Below the pieces are notes generated by a model. The model was not told the DNA's origin and ran no database searches. It was given only the letters and a program-made list of their open reading frames with translations. Of a stretch of DNA of 64,000 bases, positions 24,384-35,881 are shown piece after piece. Every line of letters starts with the position of its first letter. The stretch's first letter is position 1. The translations under genes and the position numbers were made by a program. This DNA comes from Larimichthys crocea (taxonomy: Eukaryota; Chordata; Actinopteri; Sciaenidae), in the NCBI RefSeq assembly GCF_000972845.2, contig NC_040018.1:5711443-5775442 (forward strand). The letters are read 5' to 3'.

Positions 24384-25648
24384 GTTTCTGACAGCCATAT
24401 GTTGCACTGGCCAAAAGGTGTCAGATACCAGTGGTGTCTTAGAAAGAGACAGAGAATATAAAAGTCAGAGGAACTGTGGTGCGACTTTCTGGCACTTTAA
24501 GTGATAAGGTTCTTCAGTAGGATTCAACTAGAGCATGCAAAGTCATTCTCAGTGTGTGTGTGTGTGTGTGCGTTTGTGTATGTGTGTGTGTGTGAGACGA
24601 GTCTGAGACCTAAACTAAAGCCCTCGGTGCTGTGCAGACAGGCTCCTGGCCCCGCTGTGGACACATTAATCACAGGTTATAATTAAATGTCTCCATCTCT
24701 TCACCCAGAGACAAGATGGGAGCTGAAAGGGGCCACAGCTGCTCTCCGTTCGCTGCAGCCAGGCCGGCAGCCCAGAGTTCAACCCATCCAGGTCCGTGAT
24801 CCTGGATCAGCTCACTGCTCAGTCACCGCAAACTGGCAGCGTATCGCTCAGAGGGGAAATATGTAAAAATCATCCTGTCTTTATTTTCATTCTCCACATT
24901 CTCCTGGAGCTTCCATGTTGGGAGGCTCCATTGGCTTTGACTGGTGTATATTTAAGTCTGTCACATTTGATATTCTCATAGGAGGTTTTGGTTACTTGGT
25001 AGTGCATCTTAATGGTCTCTGTGTCATCCTTTCACATCTAAATGCATTGGTGTTTATACACGGTGTTAATAGCCTCCTCCTGGCTGCGTCACATCACCTC
25101 CTCAATCACTCCCTGAGAACTCTTTTGTGTGTTTTTGTGGTGTCAAATTATACAACAGAGCAACCTCTCTCTCCTGCACTCTTGGTGCTGCACTGAGTAG
25201 TAGTGGTAGCCTCTGTGCACATTTGCCCAGTCGCTGCATGACGCTGGCACGATTGTCTGTTTCCGAAAGTTACAGTTTCCGCCCTCGATTCATACCGCGT
25301 GAAAGACAGTTTCACATGCTGTTAGACAGTTAGAGAATGCACTTCGTTTACAAGCTGCAAACACACACTCTAAATAGATTCTGACAGTGTGACTGCTTAA
25401 AGGTGTGTTCGCAGCTCCCAAGAGTTTTGTGACATTTAAAGTTAAAGCTGGGACCTGTATTATTAAACTGCACTTGCCGTTACCATCAGGATGTGCTGTC
25501 TTCCTAAATCTTCCTTTAATGAATTTAAAGTAGTGATAAGGTATTCTGACAGAGACTTTGAGTCTTCAAGGCAAGTAAATCATGCCCTTGTCAATGATAT
25601 GCTCACAGTGTTCCTAAAAGAAGATTACGATGTGTTATTGCGGTGTAC
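22143..25648. other. Intergenic stretch with microsatellites
   Basis: No gene recognised. Holds (AC) at 24341-24377, a GT-rich patch at about 24551-24595 and AT-rich DNA at 23030-23460. All open frames are shorter than 100 codons apart from the tail of the frame starting at 21983, and none has a domain. Confidence 0.55.
24341..24377 (+). repeat. (AC)18 microsatellite
   Basis: Uninterrupted dinucleotide array of about 37 bases. Confidence 0.95.
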
Positions 25649-25945
25649 TTGAAGGTCCGGTGTTTCGAATTTAAGGAGCTCTGTTTAGAGAATATGTCAA
25701 AAATTTAAATAAATATGCATAACTGTGTTTTAATTTGTGCATAATCGCCTGAAAATAGGAATCGTTATGTTTTTGTTACTTTAGAATGAGCCTTACAGAC
25801 CACACAGGTTTGTTTGCAGTACCCCAACAAAGAGGAACTAAACACCGACTCCAAATACGTTCAGGGTGAGGGAAGGACATTGCAATCGTTGCAATCAGCA
25901 GCTGCACCACTAGGTGCCACTAAATACCACACTTTGGTCCTTTAA
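25649..25945 (-). mobile_element. TTAA-type MITE, copy 3 (minus strand)
   Basis: Reverse-complemented, this reads 'ttaaaggaccaaagtgtggt', 'atttagtggcacctagtggt', 'ctgattgcaacg', 'aaggctcattctaaagtaac', 'aaaaacataacgattcctat', 'tttcaggcgattatgcac' and ends 'acaccggaccttcaa'. That matches the other copies block for block. One end has TTAA and the other the decayed form TTGA/TCAA. Non-coding. Confidence 0.75.
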
Positions 25946-28899
25946 TAGTATTTGTGTCTTTCACATATCATTCCTCTTATGGGGTCTTACATAAAGAGAT
26001 GTAATCTGAAGGTACAATGAATAAAAACATGGAAAATACTTTCCATCAGACTACAACGGTTCTTTGTCCAAAGCACTGTCCATTAAAATGCCCTGTATCA
26101 AAATCACAAAAATAAGTGATGGTGCGCACAATTTTTATTGGGGATGGAATCTAATACTCTGATGGATGCTACACAGGAGAGTGGAGGGTGAGGCGTGTGC
26201 TGAATGATGATGTCCTGTTTAGAGATGAGGGAGCTCACATCCTAACTAAAGCCGCCACGTAATTAGAAAGTGTGGTCCACAGCCTCTTTTCCAGGGACAC
26301 GGGAGAGACATTAATATGTAGACTGCAGGAGGAGCAGGGGGCTGGGGCTGGTAATATGGGCAAAAAAAATGTGATGTTATTCTTAAAATTAGAATATTGT
26401 AATTATATCAGTTCGTTATGAGTCCCATAATAAGTTTTTTATATCCTATATTAATTAGATAATTCTAAACTCATTATTCTTTCATTAGTTGACAATTATT
26501 ACCACAGAATCAATCAAACAAATCATTAAAACACGACATCAGTCAATGTGTCCAATAGTGTCTGGTGGCTTTTTCACAAAGTGCATTGGCACTGAAGCCT
26601 CATTCCCTGTTCCTGTCACCACTAAAACTTCGCTCCAAAGCGGCTCATTGTCTCCGTATACACCCAAACACCACCCATCACAGCTGTTCTCTTTTTCTTG
26701 CTGCCTCAGCCGACGCGCTCTCCGCTCAGACTCTCGGGAACAAGTGCAGAGTCGTAATGAATGTCAGGTTGAAGAAGACACAAAAGTCTGAGAAATTTCA
26801 CAATAACTGTTGACTCTGCATTGCCGGTTCGTCTGTTATGAAAATGTCATCTCTGGTGTGACATATTGTCTCCATTCGCACTGTTATTACAGAATGAACT
26901 GAATCATGTCTGAGGGAGAAAATATGTTTTTCTTTCACCAGCAGCGGCGCATTTTGAGTCTTTAAACTTTAACACGTCTTTACGTCCAAAATACATTTTT
27001 TCAAGGCAGATAAGTGCTATTTCTACACTGTTTTACTCGAGTTGATTGTTCATTATTTATGATGTATTGCTGTTGTAATCAATGTCCTTATCTCATTTGT
27101 TTGTGATTTATGTGACTTGGCAGCTGTAACTGATTGGAAAAACACTGGTGACCCCTAAAAAGGCCTTGAAGTTTAGAAAACTTTATGAGACCTATTGAAT
27201 GTATTTCTAGACTCGCATGCATTTTTATAAGTAGTTATGGTGTTCAGTGCTTAATTTCTTCTTATTTGTAGTGCTATGTAATAATTCTGAGATTAATATT
27301 CCTATCAGAGCTTTCTCATTTACTCTGGCTCTGTTTTTTTTTTTTTCAGAATAAAACATTTTAAATAGTCTAAACGTAGACGCAAAACTGTTCCATGGAG
27401 CATCACTACTCTATTGCATGTGTGCAAAATGCAGTAACTCGTGCAAAACATTTCATTCATGCTTTAAATCCCGGTTATTATGTCTGCAAATTGGCAAATG
27501 CCACAAAAAAATGAAAAGCAGTTTTGTCATTGTTTGAGCCGGTCCGGTCAAAATGTCAAAGTGTGTTTTTTTTTCATCATTTCAGTCAACGCTGGAAATC
27601 TTTTTAATATAGAAATCCCTTTTTTGTACTGCTCTGTTGTTGTTGCTGACTGCTTACTGTGCTATGAAAGAATGTCAGCTTTGTCCGGCTGAATGCTTTT
27701 GTATGTCACACTTTGGATTCAGACTTCAATGGCAGATAAACATTTACAGGGAAAAGTCAATACTGTAGTACACAGAGAAGAGATTTGAATGCTCAGTTTG
27801 CTTGAGTGGCAATGTGTTACCTGTTACTGTAAACGGAAAATTCACCTTTTATCTGTTATGTAAAGTCATACACGGTGACTTCACATGAAAGATTCACCCC
27901 TGCAACAGTGAAAAGAACCTGCAGTAGTTGAGTAAAAACAACAAACCGTATCTCCTCGCAGTTTGGAGGACATCCTGTTGCTCTTGTCTGTCTGCCCAGA
28001 GATTTATAACATAACACAAACATCCCATGCCATAGATATGACATGACAGATTTTAATAACCGTACACATCGTTTTGCATGTGGCGACTCAAATGATGAAA
28101 GAATGTTTAGAAGCTGCGAAGAAGAGACATGTGCGAGTGGTTATTGCGCAAAATTGTAGACAACTGTCCTTGCACGCGTACTAAAACACGTGCAATTTGC
28201 TTGAATGAATGAGAAATACAACTTGAACTTATTGCTTGAAGAAAATCTCGAGCCAAATGAGAAAAAAAAAACATAATTTAAGTGACTTAATTGTGCTTAA
28301 TAGTTGTTTATGTCTCGTCGAAATCACTGTCATATTCCTATATAATTTTACAATGTGTGTGTCAGAGTTAATAAGGAGTTTATGGTGACTTTCTGGACTG
28401 AACCGAATGTATAAACTTAGTGGTGTAACTATATCGTCCTTGCTGGAACATCTGTGGGGAAAAAAATCATATGTGCATGGTGACCTTTTTGGACTTAATT
28501 ACATTTTAATATAGGCCTAACCATAATGCAAACCCTCCTAACTTTTTTGTAAATCTGTGGTACTGAATAATGACTGTGTAATGACCTCATCTCATGGTCA
28601 TTACACCCCACTGTGGAAACCACTGCTCTGTCATTTGCCTCCATTGACTTAAGTGACAACAGAGAAGCTTTCCCCCCTTCTTCTTCATCTTCTCCTCTTC
28701 TTCCACATTGTACTAGAAAGAAAGGCAGAATAAGAAGTGAGGGAGAGAGGGTGGTGGTGTTTTTTTTCCCCACGTGATAACGAGAGGCACAAACAATTTT
28801 ACTCATTTATCCTTTTTTTGATTTGCAGACCACTCTTTAAAAAAACAAAAACAAAAAAACGCTGTAATTTAAGGAATGACACAACGAAAGCAGAGATTT
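25946..28899. other. Intergenic stretch upstream of the promoter region
   Basis: No gene recognised. AT-rich at 26380-26480 and with a T run at about 27336-27349. A 103-codon minus-strand frame at 28495-28806 is low complexity and lacks splice context. Confidence 0.5.
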
Positions 28900-29169
28900 T
28901 TCTGGACGCGTCTATTTCTTGCGGGATGGGGGAGTCGGATGATTTAAGAAAAAAAAACACCACATATAAACGCAACAAATTTGCCATCTATTGTTTAGTT
29001 TGTATTTTATTCCATGTCTTGCAATAGTGTTTTATCCACAGTGGTTAATTTAAGCTGGGGTTATGTTGGAAATACAGCGTACAGTCTAACCGAGCTCCCC
29101 CCGCAGCTTCCTCTTGGTACAGTCCACAGCTCCTTTTGGTAGCCACGGCGTAGAGAACCGGAGCACAAC

Positions 29170-29337
29170 ATGTTGGAGACCGTAACCGAGCTGCACCCCG
29201 CCAGAGTTAACTTTTTAATCCCGGTTTTGTCGCGTTATCACGCACAAGGAGAAGAGGAGGAGGCGGAGGCGGCGTCCGGAGGAGGTCCGGGGGAGACAGA
29301 CAGAAAAAGGGGGGCTAACACAAGTCATGAGGTTTAA
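29170..29337 (+). other. Upstream ORF 1 in the 5' leader (55 codons)
   Basis: ATG at 29170 with A at -3 (acaacATGt) opens 55 codons ending TAA at 29337. The peptide starts MLETVTELHPARVNFLIPVL and then turns acidic and glycine-rich (GEEEEAEAASGGG). It stops 148 bases before the main start, so translation would need leaky scanning or re-initiation. I recognise no homologue. It is only a uORF if transcription starts upstream of 29170, which is not shown. Confidence 0.4.
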
Positions 29338-29350
29338 AGCCGTGAAGTGA
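29327..29350 (+). other. Upstream ORF 2, 7 codons, overlapping uORF 1
   Basis: ATG at 29327 begins a seven-residue frame (MRFKAVK) ending TGA at 29350. It overlaps the last 11 bases of uORF 1 in another frame. The overlap means ribosomes finishing uORF 1 could move into uORF 2 before reaching the main start. Functional relevance is inferred. Confidence 0.35.
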
Positions 29351-29485
29351 AAAGAAGCCGGAGCGTCTTCTACTTGTTAACTTAAAAAAAAAGAAAAAGA
29401 CCGTTTGATATTTAACTGAGTGGAAGAGGAGGAGGAGGAGGAGAAGAAGCCCGGAGAAGCGACGTGAAAAGCGGGGTGTTGCAAG

Positions 29486-29546
29486 ATGCAGCTGGCCGCG
29501 GTGCTGTGGGGCTCCCTGGTAACTTTGCTGCTCAGCCGGAGTGCAG
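29486..29546 (+). CDS. First coding exon: signal peptide of an unnamed secreted or membrane protein
   Basis: ATG at 29486 has A at -3 and an in-frame TGA 18 bases upstream (29465-29467), so it is the first usable start in this frame. The 20 full codons read MQLAAVLWGSLVTLLLSRSA: a short n-region, a hydrophobic core LAAVLWGSLVTLLL and small polar residues, which is a typical signal peptide. It is followed by CAG/GTAAGA at 29546/29547, a full consensus splice donor. The exon holds 61 coding bases, so the intron is phase 1. Phase-1 introns directly after a signal peptide are characteristic of extracellular modular proteins (immunoglobulin, fibronectin-III, cadherin or receptor types). The protein is therefore inferred to enter the secretory pathway. 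No later exon is in the window, and the residues are too few to name the gene. It is partial: one exon of an unknown number. Confidence 0.65.
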
Positions 29547-29968
29547 GTAAGAAAATGTCCGATGAGAAGCGCTGCGGAGCGGGGTGGGAAACACGCGTGT
29601 GAGCGTGTGTTTGTTGGAGGTATTTTATTTTTTCTTTTAGTCATTATTATGTTTTTGTATTAAATCCCCCCTCCCTCCTTCCTTATCTGCTGACTGTCAC
29701 ATTTAAAACTCAAGTTATTATTAAGAGAGTTTAACGCAATTAAAAAGTGTGTCTGTGCAAACCTTGTTTGACAACATGCTTTGTGCATTTTTTTTATTTT
29801 TATTTATTGATTTAACTTGAGAAAATGTCGCTTTCAGTTCTGTGTTTTCACTCCTTGAATCATGCACCCTCCTACATGCCGTTAGAAGTGTACAAGTGTT
29901 ACATTTTGTATTGCATTTCACTGGGATTATGTATATGGATGGTAGTATTTGGCAGTGTTTGCAGGTTA

Positions 29969-29971
<3 letters not shown>

Positions 29972-30013
<42 letters not shown>
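29972..30013 (+). repeat. (TG)21 microsatellite
   Basis: Uninterrupted dinucleotide array about 425 bases after the splice donor. Confidence 0.96.
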
Positions 30014-30014
<1 letters not shown>

Positions 30015-30367
30015 TGTCCTGTCAGATTGCAGTCAGTCCCTTGCTGATGTTGGGAATAAAAAAGCCCCACACTCTTTTAAATCTGTTTCAAAGTGAAGTC
30101 CGAGATGCTTTTAGAAGCTGAGAACGAGACATGAAATGTATGAAAGAGCATACATGATTTTTTTAATTTTAATGTAAGTCTTGCATGGTAGAAAGTTCAG
30201 TACAGTTACTTAAAAATGCACTTTTTTTTACTCTCGGTCCCTGTTCTGCAAATGATCAGCTGACTTAAAGTCCCCTTTGGAAGATAGAGAGAGAAAAATC
30301 AAGCATGCTGCTCTCGGTTGTGATTGCAGGTGAGCCGGGTTGTTTATCTGTGATAACCTACATCCTG

Positions 30368-30619
30368 CACACACACACACACACACACACCACCACCACC
30401 TCCACCTCCTCCCCAGTCATCACGACCCCGGCAGCACTTGTAATAGGTCTGAGTGATTTCCACCACCCCCTTCCTATGTTTTCTCTAACACCTTGTATTT
30501 ACAACATGTTAGAACAGCCGCTGGAATGCAAGGACCCTACGGAAGCTATTTCTAAAACACACACACACAACACACTGAGCTAAGCGCCATGCACACACAC
30601 ACAAACACACACACACAGT
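30368..30619 (+). repeat. Cluster of short CA runs
   Basis: Several interrupted CA runs: about 30368-30390, then a CCACCA patch, and further CA runs at about 30558-30568 and 30592-30618. They generate the Thr-His-rich frames at 30305-30583 and 30589-31101, which are not genes. Confidence 0.85.
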
Positions 30620-30699
30620 CGTCATACACATGGGTGCTGGTGCCCTCCAAACATGATATGAAAGGAGTTACTGAAACAGGATGGCTTAAAATCTTATCT

Positions 30700-30990
30700 G
30701 CAAATTGGCTGGTTGGACCTCAAAAGGGGGAGATCGCTGTAATTGTGTCAACTCCTAAATGTCACCAGGAGACTGTCTCCATAAATGTCAGCCCGATAAG
30801 ATTCGATATCCAATTGAAAACAAAAGGCCCCCCCCCTCCGGATGATCCACATCCTATTTATAGTCGGCTCTTTCATCCTTTCAGATGTAGTTATCAGCGT
30901 TTTTTTTTTTACCCCCGCCTCCCCTCTTTATCTGGGACGGCTGCGCTCGTTTTGATTATGGACTTGTTCTGTCACAAAGCAATTAAAGTC
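30700..30990. other. Candidate conserved noncoding element
   Basis: Repeat-free, GC-balanced block with textures typical of vertebrate enhancers (for example 'cataaatgtcagcccgataa', 'gattcgatatccaattgaaa', 'aaagcaattaaagtctgc'). This is a judgement from appearance only. No alignment was possible. Confidence 0.25.
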
Positions 30991-33471
30991 TGCCGGGGCC
31001 AGTATCATGTCTTAAACACATTGTCATCTGTTGTACATGAGCGCGAGCCTCTTGCTGTTGGCATTTTCCATCGTGGCACACGACATATGTTGGTTTTGTA
31101 AGGTCACTGCCATTTATTTTAGACGTCTCTTTCCAATTTTCTATCGAAAAAATCTTTACATTTTGCCAGGAATTCCAAATATAACCTTTTCCTCTGTGAG
31201 TTTTATTTCTGTCGGGGGTGGAAAAGCCTCTGAAATAGCATTTAAACCCTCATGTGACACTGACATGCAGACTCTCACTAATGACATTATTTTAAGGGCT
31301 AGTGGGCTCTTAAAGACGGGATCTCATACCACAGCTATCCAGTGGTCGGGAAACTCCAGGACGCATGAAAAACCCCGACTTAGATAAATATATCTTTGAA
31401 GAATTAATTGACTAAATGAAATGTTTAAAGCGAAGGATGATATATCCATCTAACCCCAACATATCAGCTGCTTTTATTTTTGTATTATAAGTTATATATT
31501 ATGGGTGCATGAGAAGATGAATAAAGGCTATTATTTTTAAGCTGTGTACAGTGAATGGCATTAGAAAGACCAGCCGCCGGTCCCAGCTGACAGTGGATGA
31601 CCCGAGGCTACGATTTATTACTCTGCCTACTCTTTGTGTGTGTGTGTCTCCAACATGTGTGTGAGGTCAAAATGCCTTCTCAGCCAAGTCTAGTGGCCTT
31701 GCCGTAATGGGCTGAGTTGGACTAATGGCGTGTTGGAGAGTCTGTTATACAGTTTAATGATGTCGTCTGGGACAGCACGACCCCCTCACCCACTCCCACA
31801 AGCACCGCTGAGGCCTCCTCATTTACTAATCAACTATCGATCGCACTCTCAGGTTAACCCTCTGGTGATGTTCGACCGAAGGCATCGCTGCGTATTAGAT
31901 CGCATTTGTACTTACAGTAAAGCGTCACTGACGGATAAATCCATAATCCAACGAGGGAGGATGTAATTTTCAACTTGCATGATGCTCCTGGTGCTGCAGC
32001 ACTAAGACTTAGCAGGACTAAACCCGAGACAGTGCCGCTGTACGAATTTGACAGCTGGGCAAGCGTCCAACATATAGGAGGGATACTCCTTCCTCGAGCG
32101 GGGTTAGTTGGTTTTAGCTGCTTCAAGGCGAACAAAGAAGAAGAAAAGAACGAGGACGATGACAGCAAAATAGGGAATGAAGTGGGCTGCAACTTGTGAT
32201 TATTTGCATCATTAAGAAAAGGTCCATTGCAAAGGTTTCCCAGAAACCAAGACTACAGCTTTAAATTGCCTGTTTTCCTCCAACTAAAAGTTCATCCGAG
32301 GGTATTTCATTCAGAATATATAAAACGGAGAGAAGCAGCATCACCTCGCCTCCTGAGATGCTTTGTTACTTGATAAATAAGTCACAGACAGGTCACGACA
32401 CCTTTTCTAATGTCAAAAAACGAGTGCATCTTTTGATAAAATGGCATTTCATCAAGTGTGACTCTTATCTAGTTACCATGTTTTCATGACCAGTAATGAC
32501 CATAAATGGATCACAAGAGATAAGCAGGGATGGTATCCAACATCATTTTTTGGAATATGGAAACATCAAAAGATGTCTTCACTTGTGTACTTCTACTTTG
32601 ATGTGACAGTTTGTGATTCAAATCACAATTTAGAGGATTTTGTGGATGGACGATGAGGTGAGTTATTGTTGATGTAGTACAATATCAAACCATAAAAAGC
32701 ACTGAAGATAAGAGGTGTCTGAATCCGTTTGATCTCCACCTTGCCAGTAGTTTAATGATTATTGTCGGTGATGCTGGTGTACTTTTTTTTTTATTTTTTA
32801 AATTGGATAATGAACTAATCATCTTGGCACTGGTGGCGATTGGAAGAAGAACAGAAGCAGTTAAAAGAATTAAAAACCACAGATGTGACACTGGTGGACG
32901 GTAGGAAGAGAAGAAAGTGGGATGAAAAGGGGAAGTAGAGGTGGTGGTGGGGAGTTTGGCCTTGTGTCCGTGGTTCAAGTTGCTGCTCTTCTTTTGTGCG
33001 CCTGAGTCCCGCTCCTCGGATTGATTAGTCCCCAGACATCGCCCTCCTCATCCCGGACTAACGCACAAGCCTGCAGGCGTGGCTTAGCGCACCCAGCGAG
33101 CGTTAGTATGTTAATTTATGACTTTGCCTTGCAAAATAGCTCCAACCCCACATTTGATTAAGTGTCCTCCGAGTAATTGTGTTGGTATTAATGGTGTTGC
33201 AATGTTGATATTGTGGAATAACTCAACCTACAGACAGATTTATCGCTTGCCCATGAGTTGTTTTTGGTCCAGATTTCACTCTGCAGGCGTCAATACTTTC
33301 CTCCAACAGGGGGAAAAGGTTATTTTTGGAGGATGTGGCCGTGACTTGACGTCTATGAAACGGGACCCGTTCGTCTGAGCTCCCGGCAGGGTTTGATTGC
33401 TTTGGCATATATTCACATTCACCTTCCACGCTGTCGACTTTCTTGCTGAGGCTGAAGCCGTTCGGGCAGGA
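30991..33471. other. Intronic stretch, no exon recognised
   Basis: No exon-like frame. Some blocks (31200-31340 and 31560-31960) are repeat-free and could be conserved. A T run lies at 32783-32801. Confidence 0.45.
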
Positions 33472-33490
33472 GGGGGGCGGGGGGGGGGGC
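33472..33490 (+). repeat. Poly-G tract, interrupted
   Basis: About 18 G residues with a single C. A poly-C run of 12 bases follows at about 33907-33918. Both are G-quadruplex/i-motif prone and difficult for sequencing, so length may be unreliable. Confidence 0.8.
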
Positions 33491-34020
33491 CGACAAGGGT
33501 GAAAGTTTCATTAATGGATCGGAGACCTGAGCTGCTGTGTTGGATGAGTGCATGTGAGTTTTGTGTCCTGAATGAATATGTGTGTGTGCCCTTCTCTGGT
33601 CTAGCTGGTTAGGTTGGTGTCAGCCAGGCTTTTGCTTTCACCAGGGGAAGGCAGACTGGGCCACCTGATACCCCCACTGCGCTTTGTGTGTCTCTGCTAA
33701 GGGGATGAAATTGCACCTCCAAGGTAGCAGCGAAGGTAACCCGTGATTACTCGATTCGAACCCCCCTCCCCTCCGCCCCTCTGTCCCTCCACTCCAACAT
33801 TCCCATATGGATAAATGTCAGACCTCAAACCCCCTCCCCTTCCACTTATCCCCACCACCACCACTCCACTCCTCATGTTCCTTCACCTTCCTATAAATCA
33901 CCTGGGCCCCCCCCCCCCTACGAGACCCGGCCTCCTCCGCGAGAGACCCCCGGGCAGGCAGGCAGGCAGGCTCTCGTCTTTGGGGTCGTGTCTGATTTCA
34001 GAACATGATGCCACGGCCCC

Positions 34021-34320
34021 GGGGCCTGTTTCAATTATGTTTGCAGCGCTAATATATGTCACAGATGTCCGCTTTGAAAGCACATGAGTGAGCAAACAAA
34101 CAAAGTCGACCACCGACAGCCCTCGGAGGCGCGGAGACCGGCGGTTGGCGGCGTTAGCGAAAGAAGTGACCCCACTGGTAGAAAATCTGTGGGACAAGCT
34201 ACAAAGCATGACGAGAGATCGCCACCCATCTGTGTTTGTTTATTTAAATGACCTGATGTTGGAAGGAATTTTAAAAGGCAGACTCTCTGACCAAAAGAAA
34301 ATTTAAATAATTAAATCGCA
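34021..34320 (+). other. Candidate conserved noncoding element with open frame
   Basis: Repeat-free block including 'tcaattatgtttgcagcgct', 'aatatatgtcacagatgtcc' and 'gaaagcacatgagtgagc', followed by a 72-codon frame (34088-34306) open only from a GTG after a stop. The frame includes HPSVFVYLNDLMLEGILKGR, which looks protein-like, but I can place it in no family and see no good acceptor. Conserved element, lost exon or chance are all possible. Confidence 0.25.
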
Positions 34321-34404
34321 TTTCAACATCTGGCCAGGGGGCAAACCGACGAAGGCTTTCCAAGCCTTTTCTGTTGATCACTGGGCATTAGGTTGGCATA
34401 CAGC

Positions 34405-34505
34405 TGCGGCTCAGGTTGTAGAGGTCGCGATTAATTGGTTCCTGGAGCAAGACACTAAACCCCAAATTACTCCCAACGGTGGAGCAATTGTCCATCAGCT
34501 GCGAT
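34405..34505 (+). repeat. SINE-like body fragment
   Basis: 'gcggctcaggttgtagaggt', 'cctggagcaagacactaaac' and 'cccaaattactcccaacggt' match the head and body of a common fish SINE-like family ('ggcaagacactgaacc' and 'cccaaattgctcccg'). Decayed. Related to 12055-12190. Confidence 0.6.
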
Positions 34506-34983
34506 GGGAATGTGAGACAATTTGCCATATAAACGCGGTCCATTCTGGAGCCGGTAGCACAGCAGCAAGCACATTTTCATTAAACCATTTGTTACAAAAC
34601 TGTTGGTTCTCCTGTTGAGTGCCAACGACAGATTCTTGTCGTTTTTTGACAATAAAGTGTCAGAGAATCTGGATCTGACACCTCAGGTAGCACAAGAGAT
34701 ATTCCCACATAGTGGAAGTATGTCATCTGACATCACCAGCAACTTTCTACTGTTACTGTAAAATGTTTTGCGATACGAAATTCAGGCCACGTCACTGCAG
34801 AGGTTTGGTATGGAAAGAGACATTTGTCGTTTTTTTGAGGCCATGTAGCGTGAATCCGAGTTCCTCGGGGGTTGCAGATTATTGGAGTCTGTTATAAACT
34901 CTGGTTCTCCGTCTCAGCGGGGGTCTGCTGTAGAGGACAGAAAGATAAGCAGGGCTGGAGACTCGCTGTCTGAGCACAACCAG
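34506..34983. other. Intronic stretch, nothing recognised
   Basis: No exon-like frame. 'cttgtcgttttttgacaata' with 'aagtgtcagagaatctgg' at 34637-34675 could be the tail of the preceding retroelement. Confidence 0.4.
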
Positions 34984-35015
34984 GGGAGGAGGAGGAGGAG
35001 GAGGAGGAGGAGGAA
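34984..35015 (+). repeat. (GGA)n trinucleotide run
   Basis: About ten GGA/AGG units. It produces the serine- and arginine-rich shadow frames at 34882-35227. Confidence 0.9.
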
Positions 35016-35799
35016 GGGTTGGGGGACACAAAGACATTTTGAAGGACACACACTCGTACAGATCCGTAGTAACTTAATTCTTCAGAGGCTTCGCTGCTCT
35101 CTCGCTGTGACTTTGGGGAGTTGGGGGGGCTGGGGGCATCTGCGGGAAACGTCATTGAAATTTTGGAAGGCGACGACGAGTGCGAAACTTCAGTGAGAGT
35201 TTTGTGATGAAAGGCCCCTGAATCCACTCACTCTTGTGTTATTGTCCTGGTAACCAAGACATCATGGGATCCTCTTGTGCAGACATAAAGAAGACATTTG
35301 TCTGATGCCATTGTCTGCACGGGTTCGGTCTTTACCGAGTGTCGACTGGGAATACGTGCGGCCATATTTTCAGCGTGTCTAATGGCTGAAATTGCACAGC
35401 GGGGGACCACACAGGGAAACATATGGTTCGGATGACTTTCTGTACGCGGGCAAACATCTGAACAATTTTTTTTTTTTCAGTGCAGGACAGTTGTCTCATT
35501 GTCGCTTCATGACGCAGGGCCATCCCATAAATCATAGAAATGAATGGCCGGCTTAGAAAGTTTTGTTTTTTTAATAGACTGCAATTAATCATTATTATTG
35601 CCATGTCGGATGGTCATTGCTTAACAACTGGTGAAACTCTTTATTGCAGGAGTTACATTATGAATTTCGATCGTAAAAAAAGACAAAAATCTCCAGGGTC
35701 AAGAAAAGTTGGAAATATGGGGATATCTTTCTGCATCTTCCGTGCCGTGGAGCTCCAAAACTATTAAAAACGCATCAATGAGCCACGCAGTCACACTGT
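35016..35799. other. Intronic stretch, nothing recognised
   Basis: A T run at 35466-35479. Short frames without domains. Confidence 0.5.
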
Positions 35800-35881
35800 T
35801 CTTTCATTACCACAAACACACACGCACATATACGGTGCACTCTTTCATTACCACAAACACACACGCACATATACGGTGCAC
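35800..35881 (+). repeat. Perfect 41-bp tandem duplication
   Basis: The unit running from 'tctttcattaccacaaacac' to 'atacggtgcac' occurs at 35800-35840 and again, base for base, at 35841-35881. Identity of both copies means either a recent event or an assembly artefact. Confidence 0.95.

Larger units (their letters stand above)
28900..29485 (+). promoter_or_regulatory. Putative promoter and 5' leader of first exon
   Basis: CpG content rises sharply at about 29090-29300 (for example 'gtcgcgttatcacgcac' and 'gaggcggaggcggcgtccgg') against an AT-rich background, as at vertebrate CpG-island promoters. A weak TATA-like 'catataaacgc' is at about 28963. The transcription start is not resolvable by eye. 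Purine-rich leader sequence (GAG/GGA repeats at 29425-29445) precedes the start codon. Two upstream ORFs lie within. Confidence 0.5.

Noticed and set aside
30305..31101. Two adjacent frames of 92 and 170 codons just inside the intron, considered as exon 2
   Set aside because: Both begin in or next to CA runs, lack consensus acceptor/donor pairs and show no ectodomain pattern.
35800..35881. Regularly repeated unit considered as the start of a CRISPR-like or satellite array
   Set aside because: Only two adjacent units without spacers, in a vertebrate intron. A simple tandem duplication.
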